Shown: positions 51,750 to 59,994 of the stretch, piece after piece | How the letters are laid out: each line of letters starts with the position of its first letter | Numbering within the stretch: position 1 is the first letter of the stretch | Assembly: GCF_900106805.1 (NCBI RefSeq) | Contig: NZ_FNNP01000001.1 | Coordinates: 434,001 to 498,000 of the forward strand | DNA length: 64,000 nucleotides | Direction: 5' to 3' | Origin: Ruegeria halocynthiae | Lineage (GTDB): Bacteria; Pseudomonadota; Alphaproteobacteria; Rhodobacterales; Rhodobacteraceae | Made by a program: the position numbers and the translations under genes | The notes under the pieces: generated by a model | What the model was told of the DNA's origin: nothing | Seen by the model: the letters and a program-made list of their open reading frames with translations, nothing else | Database searches by the model: none

Positions 51750-53273
51750 ATGGGTTTGCTGACGAAAGACGAATACGACTCGATCGCTGCGAATTTGGAT
51801 TTGCCGACAGGTGCATTCATTGATGGCGGTTACCGCCCGGCGATCTCGGGTCAGGTGTTTGAGACCGTGAACCCGGCCACCGGTGCGGTGCTGACCAACA
51901 TTGCCGCCTGCGGAGCGGAGGATGTGGATTTCGCTGTCGAAAAGGCGCGTGAGGCGTTTGAGGATGGGCGTTGGTCAAAGACGCACCCGTCGGATCGCAA
52001 GGATGTGCTGATCCGCCTGTGCAAGCTGATCACCCGAAACGCGCGAGAGCTGGCTGTGATAGAAAGCATCGACAGCGGCAAAACGATCTATGATTGCGAA
52101 ACCGTCGATGTGCCCGAGACAATCCATTGCCTGAAATGGCATGCTGAGGCGATTGACAAGATCTATGATCAGGTCTCACCGGCTAGTGATGATCACATCG
52201 CAATGGTGGTGCGGGAACCCATTGGTGTTGTCGGATTAGTGTTGCCGTGGAACTTCCCACTGCTGATGTTGGCGTGGAAGATCGGCCCAGCGCTGGCGGC
52301 GGGCTGTTCGGTGGTTGTGAAACCGGCGATGGAAACGACCCTGACCGCTTTGCGACTGGCAGAACTGGCGATGGAAGCCGGGTTGCCGCGCAGCGTTCTG
52401 AACATCCTTCCCGGCGGTGGGGCCGAGGTCGGTGAACCCATCGGGCGGCACATGGATATCGACATGGTATCCTTCACCGGTTCGACAGTCACCGGCAAGC
52501 GGTTCCTGAGCTATTCGGCAGAAAGCAACGCCAAGGAAGTGGTGCTGGAGATGGGCGGCAAGAACCCCGCCATCGTGATGGAGGACGCCGAGAACCTGGA
52601 CCGCGTGGCGGCGCATATCGTCAATGGCGCGTTCTGGAATATGGGCGAGAACTGCTCGGCCTCGTCGCGGTTGATCGTGCACAAGGATGTGAAGGCAGAG
52701 CTGTTGGAGCGGATTGCGCATCATACCAAGCAGTGGAATATCGGCGACCCGCTGGATCCGGAAACCCGTATGGGCGCACTGGTCAGCGAAGCGCATTACA
52801 CCAAGGTGTGCGGCTATCTGGATCAGGCCGAAAACGTTCTGATTGGTGGCAAGACCGACGCGGTAAGTTCTGGCGGCAAAGCCGCCGGGGGCTTTGTCGA
52901 AGCCACTGTGGTTGAGGTGCCGGGCAATGACAGCACATTGGCGCGCGAGGAGATATTCGGCCCGGTGCTGTCGGTGATCGAAGTCTCTGGCTATGACGAA
53001 GCGATCAGCATCGCCAATGACACTGAATACGGCCTGTGCGCTTCGATTTTCACATCAAACGCCAAACGGGCCATCCGGGCTGCGCGCGCGATCCGCGCAG
53101 GAACTGTCACGGTCAACAGCTTTGGTGAAGGCGATATCAGCACACCTTTTGGCGGTTATAAGCAGTCGGGCTTTGGCGGTCGGGACAACTCGCTCCACGC
53201 CCATGACCAATACACACAGTTGAAAACCATCTGGATCGATTTGGCCGACGATGAAGATGAGGCCGTGGATTGA
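51750..53273 (+). CDS. NAD(P)-dependent aldehyde dehydrogenase
   Basis: A 507-aa ALDH with catalytic Cys302 (FWNMGENCSASSRL), Glu267 (VVLEMGGKNPA) and Asn168 (LPWNFPLLML), and the cofactor motif SFTGSTVTGKR. The sequence is closest to the PuuC / gamma-glutamyl-aminobutyraldehyde branch. In this operon it would oxidise the semialdehyde made by the DapA-like enzyme, possibly 2-oxoglutarate semialdehyde. Its end overlaps the next gene by four bases. Confidence 0.9.
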   Translation: MGLLTKDEYDSIAANLDLPTGAFIDGGYRPAISGQVFETVNPATGAVLTNIAACGAEDVDFAVEKAREAFEDGRWSKTHPSDRKDVLIRLCKLITRNARELAVIESIDSGKTIYDCETVDVPETIHCLKWHAEAIDKIYDQVSPASDDHIAMVVREPIGVVGLVLPWNFPLLMLAWKIGPALAAGCSVVVKPAMETTLTALRLAELAMEAGLPRSVLNILPGGGAEVGEPIGRHMDIDMVSFTGSTVTGKRFLSYSAESNAKEVVLEMGGKNPAIVMEDAENLDRVAAHIVNGAFWNMGENCSASSRLIVHKDVKAELLERIAHHTKQWNIGDPLDPETRMGALVSEAHYTKVCGYLDQAENVLIGGKTDAVSSGGKAAGGFVEATVVEVPGNDSTLAREEIFGPVLSVIEVSGYDEAISIANDTEYGLCASIFTSNAKRAIRAARAIRAGTVTVNSFGEGDISTPFGGYKQSGFGGRDNSLHAHDQYTQLKTIWIDLADDEDEAVD

Positions 53274-54610
53274 CGGCGTACTCTGCCAAACGTCTGCCCA
53301 AGCAGACTGGCACGGCAGGGTGGAACGCCATCCTGCCACCGCAGCGGGAACTGCCCCGGCTCGCGCAAGACCAGACCGCAGATGTGACCATCATCGGCGG
53401 CGGTTTTGCGGGGCTTTCGGCAGCGCGGAGACTACATCAGCTTGATCCGGGGTTGAAGGTTGTTGTGCTTGAAGCCGGGCGCTTTGCCGAAGGCTCTGCC
53501 GGGCGCAATTCGGGCTTTATGATCGACCTGCCGCATGATCTGGCCTCGGACAATTATGCCAGCGACGGGTTGGAGGCGGACCGGGCCACGATCGGGCTGA
53601 ACCGGCAGGCCATTTCCTTTGCGAGGCAGGTAGCAGAAGAGTGTGATTTGCCGCTTGAGGTGTTTGATCCGTGCGGCAAGATCAATGCCGCCGCGACACC
53701 GGCAGGGGATCGGCACAATGCGGATTACGCCGCGCATCTGACACGGCTGGGAGAGCCTTTTGAGCTGTATGATGCGCACCAGATGCAGGCCCTGACAGGC
53801 AGTCCGCATTACACGTCCGGCCTGTTTGCGCCGGGGACTGTGATGATGCAACCTGCGGCTTACGTGCGTGCGCTGTCGGCGCATCTGGAGGGGCAGATCG
53901 GGGTTTATGAGAACTCGGGTGTGACCGGTTTTCGCAAGCAGGGCGGCGCCTGGGAAGTTGAAACCAAAAAGGCAAAAGTCTCGACCGGGCGGATCGTACT
54001 GGCCAACAACGGACATATCGAAAGCTTCGGATTCTATCAGCGGCGTTTGATGCATATCTGTCTTTACGCGTCGCTGACTGAACCGCTGACGGCCGAGCAA
54101 ATCGCCACGCTGGGTGGTCAGCCACGCTGGTCAGTGACCCCGGCGGATCCGATGGGCACCTCGGTTCGGCGGATTTCTGGCAGCTGCGGAGATCGTATAC
54201 TGATCCGAACCTGTTCGAGTTTTCACCCTTCGATGCAAAGCAGCGACAGCCATTTGAGCCGGGCTGGCAAGGTGCATGGTCAAAAGTTTCAGGAACGGTT
54301 TCCGAACCTGCCAGATGTGCGGATGGAGCACCGCTGGGCCGGGATGCTGTGCCTCAGCCGCAATGGCTCGGCCGCGTTTGGTGAGGTCGAGCAGGGGGTC
54401 TTTGCCGCCTGCTGTCAAAACGGGCTGGGGATCGCGCGCGGCACGCTGCAAGGGATGGGTGCGGCGGAACTGATGGTGCAGGGCAGGTCGGATATTGCCG
54501 ATCATTTTCTGGCGCAGCCGATACCACCTCGGCTACCGCCCGAACCCTTCGCGTCGGTGGGGGCCAATACGTATCTACGCTGGAAGGGGTGGCGTTCGGG
54601 GGCGGAGTAG
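53270..54610 (+). CDS. FAD-dependent amine/amino acid oxidoreductase (DAO family, PuuB-like)
   Basis: A flavoprotein of 446 aa with dinucleotide motif VTIIGGGFAGLSAARRLHQL and ATG-like end VVLEAGRFAEGSAGRNSGFM, as in PuuB and glycine oxidase relatives. The C-terminal DAO segment MEHRWAGMLCLSRNGSAAFG and QNGLGIARGTLQGMGAAELM completes the FAD site. It could demethylate an N-methyl amino acid or oxidise a D-amino acid such as cis-4-hydroxy-D-proline. The start is TTG 53270, which overlaps the ALDH stop; no ATG occurs for about 80 codons. Confidence 0.85.
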   Translation: MTAYSAKRLPKQTGTAGWNAILPPQRELPRLAQDQTADVTIIGGGFAGLSAARRLHQLDPGLKVVVLEAGRFAEGSAGRNSGFMIDLPHDLASDNYASDGLEADRATIGLNRQAISFARQVAEECDLPLEVFDPCGKINAAATPAGDRHNADYAAHLTRLGEPFELYDAHQMQALTGSPHYTSGLFAPGTVMMQPAAYVRALSAHLEGQIGVYENSGVTGFRKQGGAWEVETKKAKVSTGRIVLANNGHIESFGFYQRRLMHICLYASLTEPLTAEQIATLGGQPRWSVTPADPMGTSVRRISGSCGDRILIRTCSSFHPSMQSSDSHLSRAGKVHGQKFQERFPNLPDVRMEHRWAGMLCLSRNGSAAFGEVEQGVFAACCQNGLGIARGTLQGMGAAELMVQGRSDIADHFLAQPIPPRLPPEPFASVGANTYLRWKGWRSGAE

Positions 54611-54622
54611 CCGGTGGACTGT

Positions 54623-55357
54623 TCAAGGCAGGCTGAGTTTTGCCATCCGTCCGCCATCGACTGTGTAAATCTGGCCGGTGACAAAACCCGCCTCTTCGGC
54701 GGCCAGAAAAGCGACCAGCGCGGCCACTTCTTTGGGATCGCCTGTGCGGCCTACCGGGTGAATGCGGGCGATATCCCGGCGGAACGCGTCGGGGTCGTCC
54801 ATGCTGTCGATGAAATCGAGGTTGAGATCGGTATCGATCCAGCCCGGTGCCACCGCATTGCAGCGGATGCCCTCTGCGCCGTGATCAACTGCAACCGCGC
54901 GGGTCAGCCCGTGCAGCCCGGCCTTTGAGGCGCAATAGGCGGCGTGGCCCGGATTGCTGCCCAATCCTTCGACCGAGCCGATATTGACGATGCTGCCTTT
55001 GGTTTTGCGCAGATGCGGCAGCGCGGCCTGTATCAGCAGGAACGGGGCGGTTAGATTGACAGTCAGGCTGCGCTGCCAATCCGCCAGAGACATGTCGTCG
55101 ACCGATGCTTCCTGCATCATGCCGGCGTTGTTGATCAGTACGTCCAGTTGGCCTGCCTGAGCAATGACCTGCTCGATGATCCGAGCGGGGCTGTCCGGGT
55201 CTGAAAAATCCGCCGGGAACGAGGGGAAGTCGTCATCCGCGCCGCGTTGAGCGGTGTAAACATTGGCCCCTTCGTCGCGCAGGCGTTGGGCGATGGCGCG
55301 GCCGATACCGCTGCGCCCGCCGGTCACAAGGGCGGTTTTTCCGGCAAATCTGTTCAT
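54623..55357 (-). CDS. Short-chain dehydrogenase/reductase (SDR) 1 of the accessory cluster
   Basis: A 244-aa classical SDR. TGGRSGIGRAIAQRL is the cofactor motif, INNAGMM the N-N-A-G, SVEGLGSNPGHAAYCASKAG gives the catalytic Tyr-x3-Lys with Ser, and GRMAKLSLP ends the protein. It has an ATGA overlap with the second SDR, so both are one transcript. Substrate unknown; the second SDR in tandem suggests two successive or stereospecific alcohol oxidations. Confidence 0.88.
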   Translation of the reverse strand: MNRFAGKTALVTGGRSGIGRAIAQRLRDEGANVYTAQRGADDDFPSFPADFSDPDSPARIIEQVIAQAGQLDVLINNAGMMQEASVDDMSLADWQRSLTVNLTAPFLLIQAALPHLRKTKGSIVNIGSVEGLGSNPGHAAYCASKAGLHGLTRAVAVDHGAEGIRCNAVAPGWIDTDLNLDFIDSMDDPDAFRRDIARIHPVGRTGDPKEVAALVAFLAAEEAGFVTGQIYTVDGGRMAKLSLP

Positions 55358-56085
55358 TGGACCGGCTTGCCTCCGTTCACTTCGACCAGCGCACCGCACA
55401 TATAGCGCGCCGCGTCCGAGACCAGAAACAGGATCACATCCGCGATATCCGCAGGCTCGGCGATCCGGCCCAGCGGCACCGATTTGCCCAGCTCGGCAAC
55501 GGCAGTATCGGGATCAAACCCGCGTTTGGCAAAGCCCGAGCGCAACATGGGCGTGTTCACCTCGTTCGGGCAGACGGCGTTGATACGGATGCCCTGATGC
55601 GCGTGATCCTGCCCCATGCACTGGGTCAGGCTGGCTATGGCCGCTTTGGTCATGCAGTAAATCGCGTGATCGGGGCCGGGTCTGAGACCCCAGCAGGACG
55701 CGGTGTTGACAATTGCACCGCCACCAGCCGCTGCCATGATCGGGATCGCAGCGCGACAGATGCGGAACGGGGCCTCGACATTCACACCTAGTGACAAGGC
55801 CCAATCGTCGTCAGAGGTTGCGGTCACGGCCCCGCGCGTGATGACGCCTGCATTGTTGACGACGATATCGAGACTGCCCAGCGCCTCTGCGGCTTTCGCG
55901 GGCAATGCGTCGGCATAGGTCGGGTCCAACAGGTCACCGGGCAAATGCACCTCGGCGTCGATCCCGTCGACCGAGCGGTCAGCAACGGCCACGCGCGCAC
56001 CTGCTGCCCGCAAGCGCTGTACCAGAGAGGCTCCGATACCCCCAGCGGCGCCGGTCACCAGGGCTGTTTTTCCTGTGAATTCCAA
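55354..56085 (-). CDS. Short-chain dehydrogenase/reductase (SDR) 2 of the accessory cluster
   Basis: A classical SDR of 243 aa: TGAAGGIGASLVQRL, VNNAGVITRGAV, NTASCWGLRPGPDHAIYCMT with K as catalytic Tyr-x3-Lys, VNGGKPVQ end. A TTG start at 56085 is favoured because GGAGG lies five bases before it, while the frame can extend only to the TTG at 56097 that directly follows the stop of the upstream enolase gene. Function probably linked with that enolase and SDR 1. Confidence 0.86.
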   Translation of the reverse strand: MEFTGKTALVTGAAGGIGASLVQRLRAAGARVAVADRSVDGIDAEVHLPGDLLDPTYADALPAKAAEALGSLDIVVNNAGVITRGAVTATSDDDWALSLGVNVEAPFRICRAAIPIMAAAGGGAIVNTASCWGLRPGPDHAIYCMTKAAIASLTQCMGQDHAHQGIRINAVCPNEVNTPMLRSGFAKRGFDPDTAVAELGKSVPLGRIAEPADIADVILFLVSDAARYMCGALVEVNGGKPVQ

Positions 56086-56097
56086 ATCCGCCTCCAA

Positions 56098-57201
56098 TCA
56101 GAACGATGCGACCGGCACACCAAATCGGCGTTCGTCGGGCGTGATTCCAAGCCCCGGTCCGGTTGGAACGCGGATACGGCCGCCTTCGATCCGGATGCCG
56201 TTCTCAGGATCGTAGTTGCCTTCGATATAAGGTGCCGCCAGCCATACACCTTCGAGCAGTTCCGGCTTTACCGTCGCGCCGATATGAGTGCACGCGGCTG
56301 CGATAATGTCTCCGCCCCAACTGTCATCACAGGTATGGGGCAGGTTGCGCGCCTCGCAGAGGTCGCGGAAGGCGCGCATCGGGTGCAGGCCACCGATACG
56401 CGTGACTTTCATGCCAAACCCGTCCACCAGCCCGGTACCTGCCGCGGTGATGATGGTGTTCAGGCTGGTGCTGTTTTCGTCCATGTAGATCGCGTGGCCA
56501 ACCTGAGGCCGTATCTTCTGCAGATCTTCGATCGTGTTGCAGGGTTGTTCCATGATGAACGGAATATCGGGGCATTCGCGGCTGACACGCAGCGCATCGC
56601 GGGTAGTCCAGCCCCGGTTGCCATCCACGGCAAGGCGCATGCCAGATCCGCCGATCACCTCCCAGACTTTGCGGATGGTTTCGATGTCCAACTCGACTGG
56701 GCGACCGCCGACCTTGATCTGCAGGCGGAGATAGCCCTCGGCCTGTTTCTCTGCCGCCAAGCTTGCAATATCGTCCGGGGCACCGATACCAGTTGCGTAG
56801 TAGGAGGGCACCTTGTCCGTTACTGCACCGCCCAGCAGGGTCGAGACGCTGATACCATAGAGCTTGCCCAGCAGATCATGCGCTGCAATATCAATCGCCG
56901 CCTTGGCGTAATTGTGCCCGTTCAACAGGTCGTCCATGCGGCGATGCAGCCCCAGCGGTGAAACCTCGGCCCCCAGTAGATCAGGGGCCATCTGCGCAAG
57001 CGCGGCGCGGGCACCGGATGCGTGCGATTCGGCATAGGTGGGGCCAACCGGGCAGGTCTCGCCCCAACCGATGAGGCCATTTTCGGCGATCAGTTTGACC
57101 AGAGTTGTATCCAACGCCCAGACCTGCGCCCGGGCCATTGTATAGGGGCCGTTCTTGACCGGCAGATCGTGGCTGTAGATGTGGATTTCCGCGATTTTCA
57201 C
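56098..57201 (-). CDS. Enolase-superfamily racemase/dehydratase resembling hydroxyproline-betaine 2-epimerase
   Basis: A 367-aa mandelate racemase/MLE-group enzyme. Metal ligands Asp193 (AVDGN), Glu218 (IMEQP) and Asp241 (YMDEN) and the two general bases Lys163 (LQIKVGG) and Lys265 (GMKVTRIGG) are in place. The two-Lys arrangement is that of 1,1-proton transfer (epimerase/racemase) enzymes. From memory the sequence is close to HpbD of Pelagibaca bermudensis, the 4R-hydroxyproline betaine 2-epimerase, whose catalytic residues carry the same numbers. cis-3-hydroxyproline dehydratase is an alternative in this subgroup. It is followed by the two SDR genes. Confidence 0.85.
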   Translation of the reverse strand: MKIAEIHIYSHDLPVKNGPYTMARAQVWALDTTLVKLIAENGLIGWGETCPVGPTYAESHASGARAALAQMAPDLLGAEVSPLGLHRRMDDLLNGHNYAKAAIDIAAHDLLGKLYGISVSTLLGGAVTDKVPSYYATGIGAPDDIASLAAEKQAEGYLRLQIKVGGRPVELDIETIRKVWEVIGGSGMRLAVDGNRGWTTRDALRVSRECPDIPFIMEQPCNTIEDLQKIRPQVGHAIYMDENSTSLNTIITAAGTGLVDGFGMKVTRIGGLHPMRAFRDLCEARNLPHTCDDSWGGDIIAAACTHIGATVKPELLEGVWLAAPYIEGNYDPENGIRIEGGRIRVPTGPGLGITPDERRFGVPVASF

Positions 57202-57278
57202 TGTGTGCGTTTCCCGCTGTTTTTAATGGAAAATTCCCGCCCCATGATTCGGGGCGGGTGAGTTTAGGGGAGTGTGCG

Positions 57279-58829
57279 CTAGTAAGCCTGATTCAACTCG
57301 TCAGCCGCCGGAATTTCCCGTTCGCGTCGCGCGATGTAGTCCAGCAGTTCCTCATTCTTGGCGATGTCGAGCGTTGGTTCCTGATACTCAGCAAGCAGTT
57401 TGCGGGCGTGTTTCAATGCACGTTCGGTGATTTCGACGCAGCCTTCGGCTTGCCATTGCTCGATTGAGTTGTTGTCGAACATGTCAGGCATAAAGAACGC
57501 CTCTTGAAAGTTGTCTTGGGTATGGGGATGGCCCAGATAGTGACCTCCGGGACCGATATCGCCAACGGCGGAAACAGCCTGATCAAAGTCATGCCATTTT
57601 GGGCCCTCGGCCATGCGGTAAGCCATGGCGCATTGTTCCGCGTCTACGATGAATTTGGCGGTCGAACAGTGCATCCCGGCCTCGTTCCAGCCAGCCGAGT
57701 GCCAGATATAGTTGGCGCCCGCATGGATCACCGCCTGCAACGTGGTGGCGGACTCGTAACCCGCCTGCGCGTCAAACGTCTTTGCCCCGCCCAGCGTGTT
57801 TGAGGTGCGCCATGGCACGTCGTAATACCGGGCCATCTGCCCGATCATGAAGTTCATCAGGCTGATCTCGGGCGTGCCGGCCATTGGTGCGCCGGATTTC
57901 ATCGAGACAGTCGACAGGTAATGCCCGTAGATCGCGGGCGCGCCCTTGCGGATCACCTGCGTATAGGCCAGCGCGCTGAGCGCTTCGGCGTTCAGCTGCG
58001 CCACGGTGGCTGGCACGCTGGCGGGCGTATTGGCCCCGCCCAGCACGAAGGGTGAACACAGCACCGGCTGATTGCGGCGGCAGAAGGCGCGCATCGCGCC
58101 CAGCATGGTTTCATCCCAGACCAGCGGTGAGTTGCCATTGCAGTTGCCGGTGGTGACGGGGTGATCATCAAGGAAATCTTCGCCAAACAGGATGGCACAC
58201 ATGTCCATGACATCCTCGGCATTCTTGGGGCTGGTGGTCATGCCCATGAATGTCTTGTCCGAGTGTTTCATCGACGAATAAGTGATCCGCAGGTGCCGCT
58301 GGCTGATCGGGTGATCATAAGGCTCGACGATGTGATGGGCCGAGGAATGCATCGCGGGCAGCATATGGCTGAGCATGTGGAACATCGCCAGATCATCCAG
58401 CATCGGGTTGCGGCGCACATTGTCCAGATCACGCAGGAACGGCGCGCCGGTCATCGGCACGAAGATCGAGTGTTTGCCACCAAGTCGAACGTTCTTTTTT
58501 GGATCGCGCGCGTGGTAGGTGAAATCTGACGGTATGGTTGCGATCAACTCGCGCACCAATCCCCGATCAAGATAGACCAACTCACCCTCGACCTTGGCAC
58601 CGGCCTTCTTCCAGTCTTGCAACGCGATGGGGTCACGGAACTGAACGCCTACATTTTCCAGAACATCCATCGAGGCCGTATCGATGCGTTCAACCTGTGC
58701 ACCGTCCATAACCTCGCATAGCGGAATACCGCGTGTCAGTCCGGGCAACATCTCGAAGTTCGGAGCGGTGCGCAGGGCGCGGCGGGCCGCGCGCCCTCCG
58801 CTACGTGTGGCTGTTGCGGTTCTGGTCAT
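57279..58829 (-). CDS. MttB-family methyltransferase, non-pyrrolysine
   Basis: A 516-aa member of the trimethylamine/betaine:corrinoid methyltransferase family. MLPGLTRGIPLCEVMDGAQV, DPIALQDWKKAGAKVEGELV, FVPMTGAPFLRDLDNVRR, TTGNCNGNSPLVWDETMLGA, AGTPEISLMNFMIGQMARYY and GPGGHYLGHPHTQDNFQEAF are recognisable segments. There is no in-frame TAG, so it lacks pyrrolysine and belongs with MtgB (glycine betaine) and MtpB (proline betaine) types. The ATG at 58829 follows GGAGG by six bases. No corrinoid protein gene adjoins. It is first in a leftward transcript with the enolase and SDR genes. Confidence 0.88.
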   Translation of the reverse strand: MTRTATATRSGGRAARRALRTAPNFEMLPGLTRGIPLCEVMDGAQVERIDTASMDVLENVGVQFRDPIALQDWKKAGAKVEGELVYLDRGLVRELIATIPSDFTYHARDPKKNVRLGGKHSIFVPMTGAPFLRDLDNVRRNPMLDDLAMFHMLSHMLPAMHSSAHHIVEPYDHPISQRHLRITYSSMKHSDKTFMGMTTSPKNAEDVMDMCAILFGEDFLDDHPVTTGNCNGNSPLVWDETMLGAMRAFCRRNQPVLCSPFVLGGANTPASVPATVAQLNAEALSALAYTQVIRKGAPAIYGHYLSTVSMKSGAPMAGTPEISLMNFMIGQMARYYDVPWRTSNTLGGAKTFDAQAGYESATTLQAVIHAGANYIWHSAGWNEAGMHCSTAKFIVDAEQCAMAYRMAEGPKWHDFDQAVSAVGDIGPGGHYLGHPHTQDNFQEAFFMPDMFDNNSIEQWQAEGCVEITERALKHARKLLAEYQEPTLDIAKNEELLDYIARREREIPAADELNQAY

Positions 58830-59157
58830 ATGGTGCCTCCCTTCCTGTTCAGTGTGAAACGGATGGGGTGGGCGCCACATGCAGGAATGCGAAAGACTAT
58901 TGCGAAATGCGACGCCGTGGGATCGCAATGAAAAACGACCACCCAAAGGTGGGCCCATAGAGTGGTATTGTTGACCTCATGGTTATGTCGAATTTGGCAC
59001 GTTCAGACAAAAAATATATCCGAAAATACCTTTGTAAGGGCTTTCGTGTTTGGCATTGCTCAATGGCGGATAAGCGGGACAAAACCGCCGTTGAAGCTAC
59101 TGCCTGGTCACGACATATTACACCGTCTGAGCCACAATGAACTAAGATGAGTCGAAC
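58830..59157. other. Upstream region of the MttB operon and boundary with orphan gene
   Basis: A 328-base gap with no coding frame. It holds the direct repeats listed below, a short hairpin CCACC-CAAA-GGTGG (58938-58951), and an AT-rich right half leading into the compositionally different gene at 59158. No clear promoter motifs were identified for either neighbour. Confidence 0.45.
58888..58913. promoter_or_regulatory. Candidate AraC/GlxA-type direct-repeat operator before the MttB gene
   Basis: TGCGAAA, six bases, TGCGAAA, then TGCGAC: seven-base direct repeats, about 60-85 bases before the methyltransferase start. Direct repeats are the usual form of AraC-family sites, and a GlxA/AraC regulator is encoded in the cluster. 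Function is inferred. Confidence 0.35.
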
Positions 59158-59814
59158 ATGACAAAAAGGCCGTCGCGAGTAACTCTAGCCATTTCAGGTA
59201 TCGCTTTTTGGGCTGCAGCGTTCGCTCCAAGTCTGTCGACCTCTGAATCATCCAGCGATGCGAAGGTTCTCAGTTCGCTACAAGGCATGGGTTACTCCGA
59301 TATTCACATCGATGGATGTACAGTTTCCTTTTCAAGAGAGACCGTTCCAACGGAAGGCAACAGTTATCTAACGAAGTATGATCGACACGTTAACCTAAGA
59401 ACGTTAGACCTCAGCGAAGCATATGAAGTTCGCGTCAGAGCAACTGATCACGGATATCTCTACGTTGCCGAAGTGCCCCTAAACAAAAAGTATTACCAGT
59501 ACGAGTCTCTAATAGACAGCTTCAGGTACTGGGTTCTACGCAATTACCCAAAGTCGAATTGGCCGCATACTTCTTCAAACATTGAAGGTCACGAGGCAGC
59601 AGAAATTGAAGCTGAATTATGGAACAGATTGCCGCAGATCAAGTATCTGAATCGGTGGACCAGTCATAGGAGGACCGGTTCATTGACATTGCTCCCCCCT
59701 GTATTTCGGATGACGTATCATGAGCGTAGCAACCTAGTTCTGTTTAGGGACGCTCTCATTAACCATTCAGCAAATTATCATTGCTCAAACCCCAATGAAG
59801 AGAGAGACACTTAG
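59158..59814 (+). CDS. Exported or membrane-anchored orphan protein, AT-richer DNA
   Basis: A 218-aa protein beginning MTKRPSRVTLAISGIAFWAA, with A-F-A-P: a plausible signal peptide. The rest is hydrophilic with several Tyr-rich stretches (KKYYQYESLIDSFRYWVLRN) and two cysteines (DGCTVSF near 50, and a C-terminal one). I do not recognise a family. Base composition is visibly lower in G+C (about 47% in a sampled line) than the neighbours, and codon use is less biased, which suggests recent acquisition. No ribosome site is clear. Flanks are ordinary genes (MttB operon and tyrS). Confidence 0.6.
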   Translation: MTKRPSRVTLAISGIAFWAAAFAPSLSTSESSSDAKVLSSLQGMGYSDIHIDGCTVSFSRETVPTEGNSYLTKYDRHVNLRTLDLSEAYEVRVRATDHGYLYVAEVPLNKKYYQYESLIDSFRYWVLRNYPKSNWPHTSSNIEGHEAAEIEAELWNRLPQIKYLNRWTSHRRTGSLTLLPPVFRMTYHERSNLVLFRDALINHSANYHCSNPNEERDT

Positions 59815-59994
59815 TCTTGGTGATGGCTGAATTTCTTAATCACCTAAGGCGCAAGCGGCCCACTCGTTGACCGGACGCTTTGGGCTCAAAGCAGACTGTC
59901 GCAGGGTGCGCGCCGAAGCTGTTGCAGTTCGAGTTCCTCGATCTGCAACGTCCACCATTCATCGCCGGCGCCCGAACGCAGCCGTCTTATTGGA

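Noticed and set aside
57279-58829. Pyrrolysine (TAG readthrough) in the MttB homologue
   Set aside because: The frame contains no internal TAG; the protein is of the non-pyrrolysine type.
59815-59994. Possible gene remnant after tyrS
   Set aside because: Short frames exist on the minus strand but none has a ribosome site or recognisable protein sequence.
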